DNA of 64,000 nt from Chloroflexales bacterium ZM16-3 (GTDB lineage: Bacteria; Chloroflexota; Chloroflexia; Chloroflexales; Chloroflexaceae), in contig RYFE02000012.1 in NCBI GenBank assembly GCA_004138175.2, forward strand, positions 83,305 to 147,304, written 5' to 3'. The translations under genes and the position numbers were made by a program. This document shows positions 1 to 8,048 of the stretch, piece by piece (position 1 is the stretch's first letter; every line of letters starts with the position of its first letter). Under the pieces are notes generated by a model. That model saw only the letters and a list, made by a program, of their open reading frames with translations, was not told the DNA's origin and ran no database searches.

Positions 1-471
1 CTCGTCCTCCGTCCACATCTTCACCATGATCTGGGTGGCCTCGCGGAAGGCCCGCATGCGGTCGCGCGTCTCGGGGAAGCCGTAGCCATATGCCTTCCAC
101 TCGTGCTCGTACCAGCCCGCGCCGATTCCGTAGTAGAGCCGCCCGTGGCTGAGCACATCCACCGTCGATGCGATCTTCGCCGACAGGGCCGGGTTGCGGT
201 AGCCCAGGCAGGTCACCATCTGGCCCACCTTGACCCGCTTGGTGTCGCGGGCCAGCGCTGCGGTGATCGTCCATGCCTCGAACACGGCCTCGTGCTCGAT
301 GCGCGGCACCGTGTGGAAGTGGTCGTAAACCCAGATCGAGTCGTAGGCGGGGATGGCGTCGGCGGCCTTCGCCACGGCGGTCATCGCCTCATATTTCTCC
401 ACCGGGTCGGCGATCTCGATCAGGTCGAGCCTCCAGCCCTGCGGCGCGAACGTGCCAAACTGGACAGTCAT
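1..471 (-). CDS. LLM-class F420-dependent oxidoreductase (C-terminus cut by window edge)
   Basis: The reverse strand encodes the first 157 residues of a luciferase-like (TIM-barrel) oxidoreductase and runs off the window. It opens MTVQFGTFAPQG and continues with a barrel strand ending SIWVYDHFHT, then TKRVKVGQMVTCLGYRNPA, STVDVLSHGR and GIGAGWYEHE. These are hallmarks of the F420-dependent LLM class, where the GxGAGWxxxE segment forms part of the cofactor pocket. By family it would use reduced F420 or flavin to reduce a cytosolic substrate; the substrate cannot be told. The ATG at 471 is preceded by GGGGAG at good spacing. The gene stands alone, divergent from the next. Confidence 0.88.
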   Translation of the reverse strand, partial: MTVQFGTFAPQGWRLDLIEIADPVEKYEAMTAVAKAADAIPAYDSIWVYDHFHTVPRIEHEAVFEAWTITAALARDTKRVKVGQMVTCLGYRNPALSAKIASTVDVLSHGRLYYGIGAGWYEHEWKAYGYGFPETRDRMRAFREATQIMVKMWTEDE

Positions 472-850
472 AGGTTTCTCCCCTGGCGATATGGCAAAGC
501 TACCGCTCGGCTTAGGCTGAGCGACAGAACCCTAACACACCGCACGATTGAACCAAAACGCCTGTTTCGTGCGTATTATAGTACAGGACGGTGTGAGGCG
601 GTAGGCGCGCCGCCCTCGGCGTGACAGAAGTGTCAGGCTCCAAACAGGTGCTTGTAACAAAACTGAGGTATGATATAGGTGCGGGTAGGATGCTCAGCCT
701 TGATGTACACCGCAGTGCAGGCCGGGCCTCCCCCACGTTCTCCGCTCTGGATTGGTTGTCGGCGCGGAACAAGCCATCATCATCACTCTCTCCATCTTCA
801 CACAGCGCCCCGGCGTATGGCTGACCGACATCCACAGAAAGGATCCCGCT
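472..850. other. divergent spacer, little recognisable
   Basis: This 379-base gap lies between two divergent genes. On the minus strand a TATAAT at 580-575 could be a -10 for the oxidoreductase, without a good -35. On the plus strand TTGTAA (652-657) and TATAGG (674-679) are 16 bases apart and could drive the gene at 851. I see no repeat or RNA gene here. Open frames that cross the gap look like frame shadows. Confidence 0.35.
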
Positions 851-1258
851 GTGACCCAGATCGATATCGAGGGCATGAGTGTCTCGGAGCTCGAACGTTT
901 GCGCGATGCGGTGAACCAGCGCCTGCTGGAGATGCGCTACAGCAATCGGCACACCCTCCCCGAGCTGCTGCGGATGCTCGACGACCTGAAGGGCGCCCTG
1001 GACGACCAGGGGAAAGAGTGGCGCTCCCTGGAGCGCTGGCAGTGGATGGATGGCCAGATTCGCTTCTGGCTTAACCCGACCGACCAGGTGCGCTACCAGT
1101 CCGGCTGGTATACGATCGATGAGCTGATGCTCTGGGCTCGCAACCGCGGCCCGGTCCTTGTCCCTGAGGAGGAGGAGGATATCGAGGAGGAGCCTTGGAC
1201 GGAGGTAGATGGCGTGCGTATTCGCTGGCTCCCCGATGGGACGATGGAGCAGATGTGA
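851..1258 (+). CDS. conserved-looking hypothetical protein, 135 aa
   Basis: I do not recognise the family. The frame is open upstream to an ATG at 752, but the GTG at 851 is preceded by AGAAAGGA at good spacing and begins the first protein-like sequence (MTQIDIEGMSVSELERLRDA). Residues 8-60 look helical and charged, possibly a coiled coil. The middle is rich in Trp (EWRSLERWQWMDGQIRFWL). Residues 100-115 are an acidic run, and the tail ends VDGVRIRWLPDGTMEQM. It has no signal peptide or membrane segment, so it is probably cytosolic. It is followed by two strong hairpins, so it seems to be a single-gene transcript. Confidence 0.65.
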   Translation: MTQIDIEGMSVSELERLRDAVNQRLLEMRYSNRHTLPELLRMLDDLKGALDDQGKEWRSLERWQWMDGQIRFWLNPTDQVRYQSGWYTIDELMLWARNRGPVLVPEEEEDIEEEPWTEVDGVRIRWLPDGTMEQM

Positions 1259-1262
1259 TATC

Positions 1263-1349
1263 AGAGGGGCGGGCGCTGTGCGCCCGCCCCTCTGTGTGAC
1301 AGTGAGAGGGTATGCAGGTGGGCACCGCTCATCTGCATACCCTCTTTTT
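1263..1349. terminator. tandem hairpins; second is a classic terminator
   Basis: The first hairpin is a perfect 13-bp stem (1263-1275 with 1281-1293, loop CTGTG). The second pairs AGAGGGTATGCAG (1305-1317) with 1333-1345 and runs into TTTTT, a Rho-independent terminator for the gene ending at 1258. The convergent lrgB-like gene ends at 1348, inside the T-run. Confidence 0.85.
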
Positions 1350-2070
1350 ATAGCCCGAGGACGCGCAGCATCACTGGCACGAGCATGGCCGTCATTGCTC
1401 CATTCAGGCCCATGGCCAGCCCGGCGAAGGCACCCGCCTCCGGGTCGAGCTGGAGCGCTCGCGCCGTGCCTAGCCCGTGCGAGGCCAGCCCCATAGCGAA
1501 CCCGCGCACGCTCTGGTCGCGCACGCGGGCCATGTCCAGCACCTCGCCGGCCAGCGCCGCGCCCACCATGCCGGTGAGGATGACCAGCACGGCGGTGAGC
1601 GAGGGCAGCCCGCCGATCGCCTCGGCGATGCCCATGGCGATGGGGGTGGTGATCGATTTGGGGGCCAGCGAGCGCAGGGCCAGGTCGGAGAGCCCCACGG
1701 CCTTGCCGATCAGCACGGCTGAGGCGATGCCGGTGGCAGAGCCGACCACCAGGGCCGCCAGCCCTGGCAGGAGCACCTGGCGCAGCTTGCGCTCGGCCTG
1801 GTAGAGCGGTACCGCCAGCGCCACCGTTGCCGGCCCCAGCAGGAAGTGGACGAACTGCGCTCCGGCGAAGTAGGTCGCGTAGGGCGTGCGGGTGACGCTC
1901 AGGATCATCACTAGGGCGATGATCGACAGCAGCACGGGGTTCAGCAGCGGCGGCGCGCCGAGCCGCCGGGCCATGGCCGTAGCCACCTGGTAGGTCGCGA
2001 TCGTCGCCGTCAGCCAGAGCAGCGGGGTCTGGGCCAGGTAGACCCAGATCGAGACGATCTGATCGCTCAT
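1348..2070 (-). CDS. lrgB: LrgB/CidB family membrane protein
   Basis: This is a 240-aa integral membrane protein of the LrgB family. The family works with LrgA as a holin/antiholin-like pair or as a metabolite transporter; its plant homologue PLGG1 exports glycolate and glycerate. The sequence shows about seven hydrophobic segments and the family motifs SLAPKSITTPIAMGIAE and GMVGAALAGE. Near the end comes RGFAMGLASHGLGTARAL, the most conserved LrgB stretch. The ATG at 2070 overlaps the stop of the LrgA gene by four bases (ATGA), so the two are translationally coupled. The same frame is open further upstream, but only as a shadow of lrgA. Confidence 0.92.
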   Translation of the reverse strand: MSDQIVSIWVYLAQTPLLWLTATIATYQVATAMARRLGAPPLLNPVLLSIIALVMILSVTRTPYATYFAGAQFVHFLLGPATVALAVPLYQAERKLRQVLLPGLAALVVGSATGIASAVLIGKAVGLSDLALRSLAPKSITTPIAMGIAEAIGGLPSLTAVLVILTGMVGAALAGEVLDMARVRDQSVRGFAMGLASHGLGTARALQLDPEAGAFAGLAMGLNGAMTAMLVPVMLRVLGL

Positions 2071-2417
2071 TGCGGCCTCCTGCGCATCTGGATCATCCCC
2101 TGCATCACCAGGGCGGTGACGAGCAGGGTGACGAGGGTGCTGGCGACGATGGCGATCAGCAGGCGCCACCAGTCGGCGGCGAGCAGCTGGAGGTGGACGA
2201 TGACACCGACCCCGGCGGGCACGAACAGGAGCGAGAGGTTGCCCAGCAGACCCTGTGAGGCCCGCTGGAGCGGCTCGGGCACGCGCCCGCGTATGCGGAT
2301 CGCCAGAAAGAGCAGCAGCATCCCGACCACCGGGCCGGGCACGGGCGCGCCCACGGCCCGCACCAGCACCTCTCCCGCCAGCTGGAATGCCAGCAGGGCT
2401 AAGAGCGCATTTACCAT
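2067..2417 (-). CDS. lrgA: LrgA/CidA family protein
   Basis: This 116-aa protein has four predicted membrane segments and matches the LrgA/CidA family in length and order of segments. Visible motifs are VPGPVVGMLLLFLAI near residues 25-40 and LSLLFVPAGVGVIVHL near 65-80. It partners with LrgB. The ATG at 2417 has GAGGA five bases upstream. The frame stays open to 2705 but that part is compositionally unlike a protein and lies under the divergent gene. A short palindrome (2439-2458) sits in the divergent spacer. Confidence 0.92.
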   Translation of the reverse strand: MVNALLALLAFQLAGEVLVRAVGAPVPGPVVGMLLLFLAIRIRGRVPEPLQRASQGLLGNLSLLFVPAGVGVIVHLQLLAADWWRLLIAIVASTLVTLLVTALVMQGMIQMRRRPQ

Positions 2418-2438
2418 ATAATCCTCGCATAGATGTAC

Positions 2439-2458
2439 GGACGCAGCGTGCTGCGTCC
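2439..2458. repeat. short palindrome of the GGACGCAGC class
   Basis: GGACGCAGC (2439-2447) is inverted at 2450-2458 around GT. It is a shorter relative of the 28-bp palindromes at 8836, 30320 and 54398. It lies between the divergent lrgA and YwaF-like genes. Confidence 0.6.
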
Positions 2459-2487
2459 CATGCTGCCTCCTAAGAGGACACCCGACG

Positions 2488-3228
2488 ATGTTCTCCCAAT
2501 ACTTCGGGCTCGCCCCGCTCGGCCCGCCCTTTGTACTCTTCTCGGCCCAGCACCTGCTCGGCGCGGCTGCCGTAGTCATCGCTACGCTTGCGGTGGCCCT
2601 TGCGGGCGCTCGGCTGCCCCCGCGCCTCCGCGCGGCCCTGCGCTGGGGGCTGGCGGCCTTCTGCGTGGCCAACTGGCTGGGCTGGGACGCCTGGCAGCTC
2701 GCCAACGGCGTCTGGTCGCCGACCTACTCGCTGCCGCTACAGCTCTGCACGCTCTCGGTGCCGGTCTCGGCCCTCATGCTGGCCACGCGCAGCGAGCGGA
2801 TCTACGAGGTGCTGTACTTCTGGTGCTTCGCTGGGGCCACCCAGGCGCTGATCACACCCGACCTACAGGCGGCCGGCTATAGCTTCCCGCACATTCGTTA
2901 CTGGATCTTCTTCACCTCGCACGGCAGCATCTACCTGGCCGTGGCCTTCGCCTCGGCGGCGTGGGGCTTCCGCCCCACATGGCGCTCATTGCCGCGGGCC
3001 TTCATTGCCACGAACCTGCTGTTGGCCTTCGTCGGCCTGGTGAATTGGATCACCGGGGGGAACTATATGTTCATCGCCCGCAGACCCGACTACCCGACCC
3101 TGATCGACGCGCTCGGCCCGTGGCCATGGTACATTATTCCGCTGGAGCTGATCGCGGCGGCGGCATTTGTGCTTGTCTATCTGCCGTATGCGGTGGGGGA
3201 TCGGCTGAGCATAGCCGATGGCCGATAG
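2488..3228 (+). CDS. TIGR02206/YwaF-like membrane protein
   Basis: This 246-aa protein has about seven hydrophobic segments. It matches the YwaF/TIGR02206 family of unknown function: an N-terminal FSAQHLLG, the segment SLPLQLCTLSVPVSALML, then FPHIRYWIFFTSHGSIYLA, and NYMFIARRPDYPTLIDALGPWPWYI near the end. Such proteins are inner-membrane and uncharacterised. The ATG at 2488 follows a weak purine stretch (CTAAGAGGACACCCGACG). The last residues (LSIADGR) run into a heptamer array of CGGCTAT, so the native C-terminus may have been altered by the repeat. Confidence 0.87.
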   Translation: MFSQYFGLAPLGPPFVLFSAQHLLGAAAVVIATLAVALAGARLPPRLRAALRWGLAAFCVANWLGWDAWQLANGVWSPTYSLPLQLCTLSVPVSALMLATRSERIYEVLYFWCFAGATQALITPDLQAAGYSFPHIRYWIFFTSHGSIYLAVAFASAAWGFRPTWRSLPRAFIATNLLLAFVGLVNWITGGNYMFIARRPDYPTLIDALGPWPWYIIPLELIAAAAFVLVYLPYAVGDRLSIADGR

Positions 3229-3271
3229 CCCGGCCTCAAATTCGGCTATCGGCTATCGGCTATTGGCTATT
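3208..3271. repeat. CGGCTAT-type heptamer array
   Basis: Variants of CGGCTAT and its complement ATAGCCG repeat here, three or more in a row at 3242-3269. The array covers the end of the YwaF-like gene and touches the stop of the convergent regulator at 3267. Confidence 0.7.
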
Positions 3272-4850
3272 GCGGGTCGCCGACGTCGGGCCATGTGGCG
3301 CGCTGCATGTGGGCGCGGGCGTAGGCGATCGCCTCGGCGCGATCCTTCAGCTTGAGCTGGCGGATGGCCTCGCCGGTGTGGTACTTGATCGCCCGCTCGC
3401 TGTAGCCGAGGAGGCGGCCGATCTCTTTATAGGTGTTGCCCTGGGCCAACAGGGTGAGGATGCGGATCTGGTGGTGGGTGAGGATGCTGGAGGGATCGGG
3501 CTGGAGGGCGCTGTCCTGGCGCATCTGGTTGGCCAGGGCGCTGAGCACCCGCTGGGCTAGGATGGGCGAGAGGGCCGCCTCGCCGCGCATCAGGCCGCGG
3601 ATATACTGGCTGAGCTGGTCAATATCCACGTCTTTGAGCAGGTAGCCGGCCGCGCCGCGCCGCACCGCATCGAAGAGGGTGTCGTCATCCTCTGCCACGG
3701 TGAGGATGACGATCCGCGCGTCGGGCCGCTCATCCATGATCGCGCTCGTCGCCTCAAGGCCACCCATCTCGGGCATCTCCACGTCCATCAGGATGATGTC
3801 GGGCAGCAGCGCTCGCGCCTGCGCGATGGCCTCGCGTCCGCTGCTCGCCACCCCGGCGACGGTGAAGCCCCGGCTCACCAGCAGCCGGTGGAGCACCTGG
3901 AGGAAAAGCCCGTTGTCGTCGACGAGGAGCAGGCTGACGCTGCTGTGGGTCTGCGGGGGGCCGATAGGCTCCCCCGAGGCGAGCGGCTTTGCTGTGCGCA
4001 TGCTGACGCTGCGCTGGAGCAGTTCAAAGGTGTGCTGGAGCTCCTGCGGTGATGCGGCGTCGAGCAGGGTGCTCTGGGTGATCAGCCCGACGAGGTATCC
4101 CGCAGCGTTCACCACCATGAGTCGGCGGATGTGGGCGCGATTCATGGCCTGGTGGGCCTCCCAGAGCGTGGCGTCGGGCGTGATGGTGATCGGCTGGGAT
4201 GCGATATGCGCGTGGGCCGAGGTGGTGTCGAGATCGATTCGGGCCGCGTGGGCGCGGGTAATGTCGCGATCTGTGATCATACCGAGCGGCCTAGCCCCGC
4301 CCGCCTCGCTGCTGACGATCACGACGCTGCTGACATGGTGCTCGTCCATGCGGCGGGCGATGCTGAGCAGCGATTCTCCGGCCTCTGCGGTGATAATAGC
4401 CGCGACCATGGTCTCGGCCACGGTGCGTATACGGATGAGCATAGCCGGGGTGACCGCCGCGCAGATGCTCTCCTGCGAGATCATGCCGGCTAGGGTGCCG
4501 TCGGCGTTGTGGGCGAGTAGGTGGCCAGTCTGGTGCTCTGTGAGCAGCCTCAGCGCCTCCAGGACGCCCTCGGGGTTATCGCGGGCGATGCCGATCAGCG
4601 GGCGGCCAACCTCGGCGCTCAGGGTTAGGCTGTCGGGCGCAGGGCTGTCCGCTATCAGGCGCACCACATCGCGGATCGTGACGCTGCTGACGATCTGGCC
4701 CGCCGCACGGATGAGCGTGCAGGTGGCGCCTTGCCGGTTCAGTAGATCCACGACGTCGCGGATCGGAGATCCCTCGTCGATGATCTGAAGATCCGTGATG
4801 GTGACGTCATCAAGGCTGGGCAGGAAGAGATTTGGGTTGGCTGTGTTCAT
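3267..4850 (-). CDS. CBS(x4)-receiver-LuxR HTH regulator
   Basis: This 527-aa fusion has three parts. Residues ~15-265 hold four CBS-type repeats (DEGSPIRDVVDLL; ARDNPEGVLEALRLL; AEAGESLLSIARRMDEHHVSSVVIV with GMITDRDI; TPDATLWEAHQAMNRAHIRRLMVV). Residues ~305-425 are a response-regulator receiver with phospho-acceptor Asp356 (DIILMDVEMP) and the conserved Lys406 (GYLLKD). Residues ~457-512 are a LuxR/NarL helix-turn-helix (LTHHQIRILTLLAQGNTYKEIGRLLGYSERAIKYH). CBS pairs usually sense adenine nucleotides, so it may combine nucleotide and phosphorylation input; that is inference. ATG 4850 (MNTANPN) is chosen because upstream codons enter a mobile repeat at 4885. No partner kinase is adjacent. 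Confidence 0.88.
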   Translation of the reverse strand: MNTANPNLFLPSLDDVTITDLQIIDEGSPIRDVVDLLNRQGATCTLIRAAGQIVSSVTIRDVVRLIADSPAPDSLTLSAEVGRPLIGIARDNPEGVLEALRLLTEHQTGHLLAHNADGTLAGMISQESICAAVTPAMLIRIRTVAETMVAAIITAEAGESLLSIARRMDEHHVSSVVIVSSEAGGARPLGMITDRDITRAHAARIDLDTTSAHAHIASQPITITPDATLWEAHQAMNRAHIRRLMVVNAAGYLVGLITQSTLLDAASPQELQHTFELLQRSVSMRTAKPLASGEPIGPPQTHSSVSLLLVDDNGLFLQVLHRLLVSRGFTVAGVASSGREAIAQARALLPDIILMDVEMPEMGGLEATSAIMDERPDARIVILTVAEDDDTLFDAVRRGAAGYLLKDVDIDQLSQYIRGLMRGEAALSPILAQRVLSALANQMRQDSALQPDPSSILTHHQIRILTLLAQGNTYKEIGRLLGYSERAIKYHTGEAIRQLKLKDRAEAIAYARAHMQRATWPDVGDPQ

Positions 4851-4876
4851 GCTACTCACAGACAGCTTCAGAGGCA

Positions 4877-4996
4877 AGAAAAACGGTAGTGAATCAATCT
4901 CGAATGTCACCCTGAGCGAAGCGAAGGGTCCCGAACGGGATTCCTCGCTTCGCTCAGGGTGACCACCATTCCCTATTGGGCCACTACCAGAAAAAC
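4877..4996 (-). mobile_element. MITE family A copy 1 with 8-bp target duplication
   Basis: The element is 104 bp (4885-4988), in reverse orientation. Its ends are GGTAGTGA... and ...CCACTACC, around a palindromic core built on CCTGAGCGAAGCGAAGGGTC. Perfect 8-bp direct repeats AGAAAAAC flank it at 4877-4884 and 4989-4996, as expected for a transposed element. It has no coding capacity. Confidence 0.87.
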
Positions 4997-5234
4997 GCCC
5001 TCTGCGGCCTCTTAAGATTGTAGGCTGCGGAGGAGCGCCGAAGGATTCGCAGGATCGGACAGAGGCGACTCAGATCTATTGTACATATGAACGACATTTC
5101 CGATAGTGCTTGTGGGTGAAGTGATGATAACGTGCTGTGGTATTATGGCACGTTGCCCGATTTTTGCCCCCTCAATAGCGCGTACAATAGAACCTTGAGC
5201 CGCTGAGCTGCTGAGCTGCTGAGGAGGTATATCT
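4997..5234 (+). promoter_or_regulatory. xpt leader region
   Basis: The spacer has TACAAT at 5183-5188, a plausible -10 for xpt, then a short array of GAGCTGCT-like repeats (5200-5222) and the strong site GAGGAGG before the GTG start. A weak hairpin pairs AACGTGC with GCACGTT at 5129-5157. I looked for a purine riboswitch and did not find one. Confidence 0.4.
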
Positions 5235-5843
5235 GTGAGTGAATCCGAGGAAACCCTGTGCATGATCGTCGCGCCCTTCGCGCCGCTGGTCGCGCGCATT
5301 GTCGCCGAGGCGACGGTGGTAGACGACCGTATCTTGAAGATTGACCACTTTCTGAATCATCGAATCGAGCCCGATCTGATGGCTGCGATGGGCGCAGAGC
5401 TGGCCGGGAGGCTGATGCGCTTCAAGCCCGACTTGCTGCTGACTGCCGAGGCCAGCGGGATCGCGCCAGCTCTGGCGGTGGCTCTTGTCACCGGGCTGCC
5501 GATGGTGTATGCCAAGAAATACTCGCCCGAGGTGGAGGCTCCGGCGCTTTCGCGGGTTGTCCCCTCGCCGACCAAGGGCGGCGCGGCCCGGCTCGTGATC
5601 GCGCAGCGCTACCTGCCGGCTGGGTCGCGGGTGGCCCTGGTGGACGACTTCCTGGCGAACGGGCGCACCGCCCTGGCCCTGGCCGAGATCGTGGCCGACG
5701 CAGGCGCGGAGATGGTTGTGGCGGGCTTCCTGGTCGAGAAGCTGTTCCAGGGCGGGCGCGCGGGCCTGGAGGCGCTCGGCATCCCGGTGGCGGCGCTGGC
5801 CCAGGTGGAGCGCCTCTCTGGCGGCAAGGTTATTATGCGGTGA
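5235..5843 (+). CDS. xpt: xanthine phosphoribosyltransferase
   Basis: This cytosolic enzyme converts xanthine and PRPP to XMP in purine salvage. The 202-aa length fits Xpt (about 190-200). The PRPP-binding loop [14 protein letters not shown] lies at residues 133-146. Upstream stand the family's [17 protein letters not shown] (33-50) and [17 protein letters not shown] (67-83) stretches, and VYAKKYSP (91-98). The GTG start at 5235 is supported by GAGGAGG eight bases upstream. The gene is monocistronic, and its stop is followed directly by a heptamer array and a MITE. Confidence 0.93.
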   Translation: MSESEETLCMIVAPFAPLVARIVAEATVVDDRILKIDHFLNHRIEPDLMAAMGAELAGRLMRFKPDLLLTAEASGIAPALAVALVTGLPMVYAKKYSPEVEAPALSRVVPSPTKGGAARLVIAQRYLPAGSRVALVDDFLANGRTALALAEIVADAGAEMVVAGFLVEKLFQGGRAGLEALGIPVAALAQVERLSGGKVIMR

Positions 5844-5849
5844 GGATCT

Positions 5850-5900
5850 GGGAGTCGGGAGTCGGGAGTCGGGAGTCGGGAGTCGGGAGTCGGGAGTCGG
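5850..5900. repeat. (GGGAGTC)7 tandem array
   Basis: Seven perfect copies of the heptamer GGGAGTC run from 5850 to 5898, just after the xpt stop. Confidence 0.97.
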
Positions 5901-5913
5901 TGCTGCAAAATAT

Positions 5914-6052
5914 CCTGAATCGCAATACCGCAGAAGTAACCCTGTCACCCATGTCACGCTGAGCGCAGCGAAGCGTCCCGGCCGGGATTCTTCGCTGCGC
6001 TCAGAATGACAGAACACTTCACAGGGTTACTTCTGCGGTATTGCCCTGAATC
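5914..6052 (+). mobile_element. MITE family B copy 1 with 8-bp target duplication
   Basis: The element (5922-6044, 123 bp) has 24-bp perfect inverted ends that begin GCAATACCGCAGAAGT. Its core is related to family A (GAGCGCAGCGAAGCGTCCCG). Perfect 8-bp direct repeats CCTGAATC lie at 5914-5921 and 6045-6052. It carries no gene. Confidence 0.92.
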
Positions 6053-6178
6053 CTTGTCTCATCGCGAAGCCGCCGAATGTCTCGACTCAGATCGGCTAGA
6101 TGTCTCTGGAAGCGTGCGGGCCGGGCGGCTACGATACACAGTACGCTGTGCCAGATCAGTGTATAGGAGAGACAGCGC

Positions 6179-7087
6179 GTGGCAACAGTAGGGCAGGCCG
6201 TGTCGGCGGGTGGAACGCGTGCGGGGATGGGTATGATCGCCGGGGCGGCGCTGATCTGGGGCACGATCGGGGTGGCGGTGAGCCTGCTCTACCGGCTGGC
6301 CCCGGCCGACCCGCTGGGGGTGGGGTTTTTGCGCCTGCTGATCTCGGCACCGACCCTGCTGATCATGGGCTGGGTGATCGTCGGGTCGGGCTTCCTACGG
6401 GTGCGTCGGGGCGACCTGGGGACGATGGCGCTGATGGGGGTGGCCTTCGCAACCTACCAGGTCTGCTACTTCGCGGCCATCCCCCGGCTGGGGGTGGCGG
6501 CGGCGGTGATGATCAATATCTGTAGCGTGCCGATCCTCACCGCGCTGCTGTCCCGAGTCTTCCTGGGCGAGCGGCTGAGCCGAATCGCCCTGCTGGCCAT
6601 GGGCGGCGCGGTGCTGGGCACGGCCATGCTGGTGGGCGGCGCGCCGGAGTCGAGGGACCTGGCGAACACGCTGACCGGCGCGACCCTGGCTCTGGGCGCG
6701 GGCCTCTCCTATAGCATCGTGACTATGACCTCGCGGGCGGTGGCGCCGTACTACCATCCGCTCCAGCCGATCGCCTTCGCCTTCAGCCTGGGCGCGCTCC
6801 TGCTGGCCCCTATGGCCTTAACGAGCGGCCTTCATCTGGCCTACCCGGCGGCGGGATGGGGTCTGCTGCTCTATCTGGGACTGGTGCCTACCGCCGCCGC
6901 CTATGTGCTCTACCTGCGTGGCATGAGCAGCACCCCGGCAACCGTCGCCGCGACGCTGACTCTGCTGGAGCCGCTTGGCTCAACCCTGCTGGCCGTGCTC
7001 TTCCTGGGTGAGCACCTGGCCCCACTTGCTCTGCTAGGTGCTGGCTTGCTTCTAGCTAGCATGGGTATGCTCTACCGAGGGCGCTAG
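6179..7087 (+). CDS. EamA/DMT-superfamily exporter
   Basis: This 302-aa protein has ten hydrophobic segments arranged as two EamA repeats. The first starts near residue 17 (GMIAGAALIWGTIGVAVSLLY) and the second near 157 (TGATLALGAGLSYSIVTM). The second repeat ends with the usual ATVAATLTLLEPLGSTLLA. The family exports metabolites or drugs through the cytoplasmic membrane; the substrate is unknown. The GTG start at 6179 has AGGAGA seven bases upstream. It ends 70 bases before the convergent larE gene with a bidirectional hairpin between. Confidence 0.9.
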   Translation: MATVGQAVSAGGTRAGMGMIAGAALIWGTIGVAVSLLYRLAPADPLGVGFLRLLISAPTLLIMGWVIVGSGFLRVRRGDLGTMALMGVAFATYQVCYFAAIPRLGVAAAVMINICSVPILTALLSRVFLGERLSRIALLAMGGAVLGTAMLVGGAPESRDLANTLTGATLALGAGLSYSIVTMTSRAVAPYYHPLQPIAFAFSLGALLLAPMALTSGLHLAYPAAGWGLLLYLGLVPTAAAYVLYLRGMSSTPATVAATLTLLEPLGSTLLAVLFLGEHLAPLALLGAGLLLASMGMLYRGR

Positions 7088-7104
7088 CCTCCACGATTTC
7101 TTAT

Positions 7105-7157
7105 GGGTGTGGCGCAATCAGCCAGCTAAGCTGGCCGATTGCGTCACATCCATATTT
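7105..7157. terminator. bidirectional terminator with CCAGCTAAGCTGG centre
   Basis: An imperfect 20-bp stem is centred on CCAGCTAAGCTGG at 7122-7134, between the convergent EamA and larE genes, and is followed by ATTTTTA on the plus strand. The same centre recurs in hairpins at 12191, 15334 and 17061. Confidence 0.75.
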
Positions 7158-8009
7158 TTAGGCGCGCTCCACCGCGAGCAGGGGGATCGCCTCAGCGCGG
7201 CCCTCGTTCATGCTGCCGCGCCGGTAGCCGGCGAGGTCGAGGGTGACGTGGCGGAATCCGGCCTCGGCGCGCAGGCGGGCGACAACCTCGGCGGCGTGGG
7301 CGAGCAGCTTCGGCATATCCTCGGCGGCCACCTCGATGCGGGCCAGGTCGTCGTGGTAGCGCACGCGGTACTGGCGGAAGCCCAGCTGCCAGAGCGCCTC
7401 CTCGGCGGCCTCGACCTGGGCCAGCTTTGCGGGCGTGATTGTGGTGCCATAGGGGAAGCGCGAGCCGAGGCATGCGAAGGCTGGCTTGTCCCAGATGGGC
7501 AGGCCAAGGCGCTGGGCTAGGGCGCGGATGGCCGCCTTGCCAAGCTCGGCCTCCTTGAGCGGGGCGCGGACCTTATGCTCTCCGGCGGCCACGGCACCGG
7601 GCCGGTGGTCGCCCAGGTCGTCCAGGTTCTCGCCGTAGGCCACCCAGGGGATGCCGCGCTCGGCGGCGAGCGTGTCGAGGCGGGCGAAGAGGGTCGTCTT
7701 GCAGAAGTAGCAGCGGTCGGTCGGGTTGGCGGCGTAGCGCGGGTCGGCCACCTCTGCGGTGGGCACGACCAGGTGGCGGATGCCGGCCAGGCGGGCCAGA
7801 TCCTCGGCCTCGTGCAGCTCGCGTCGAGGCAGCGAGGGCGAGTCGGCGGTGACGGCGAGGGCGCGCTCGCCGAGAACCTCGTGGGCGACCTTCGCGAGCA
7901 GCACGCTGTCCACCCCGCCAGACATGCCGATCACCACGCCGCCCATCTCGGCCAGGATCGCCCGCAGGCGGGCGTATGCTTGATCTAGCTCGGTATCACT
8001 CAAGGCCAT
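7158..8009 (-). CDS. larE: LarE, ATP-dependent sacrificial sulfur transferase
   Basis: LarE adenylates the carboxylates of the P2CMN precursor and donates sulfur during synthesis of the nickel-pincer nucleotide cofactor of lactate racemase-type enzymes. The 283-aa protein shows the PP-loop SGGVDS near residue 30. It also has the conserved RCYFCKTTLF near 105 and AFACLGSRFPYGT near 165, whose Cys is the sacrificial sulfur donor in LarE with a single active Cys. MALSD at 8009 is chosen because GGGAGG lies just upstream. It follows larB by 39 bases, so the two form an operon. larC and larA are not in the window. Confidence 0.93.
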   Translation of the reverse strand: MALSDTELDQAYARLRAILAEMGGVVIGMSGGVDSVLLAKVAHEVLGERALAVTADSPSLPRRELHEAEDLARLAGIRHLVVPTAEVADPRYAANPTDRCYFCKTTLFARLDTLAAERGIPWVAYGENLDDLGDHRPGAVAAGEHKVRAPLKEAELGKAAIRALAQRLGLPIWDKPAFACLGSRFPYGTTITPAKLAQVEAAEEALWQLGFRQYRVRYHDDLARIEVAAEDMPKLLAHAAEVVARLRAEAGFRHVTLDLAGYRRGSMNEGRAEAIPLLAVERA

Positions 8010-8048
8010 AGGAACCTCCCGGTGGAGTACGGTTTTTAAGGGCGGCAC

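Noticed and set aside
512..952. 146-aa minus-strand frame in the first spacer
   Set aside because: It overlaps the start of the gene at 851, has no ribosome-binding site and looks like non-coding translation.
4997..5234. purine riboswitch upstream of xpt
   Set aside because: xpt leaders often have one, but the conserved loop sequences and P1 arrangement are not present.
5172..6017. 281-aa open frame containing [13 protein letters not shown]
   Set aside because: The peptide comes from MITE B1 and the heptamer array; the remainder is antisense to xpt.
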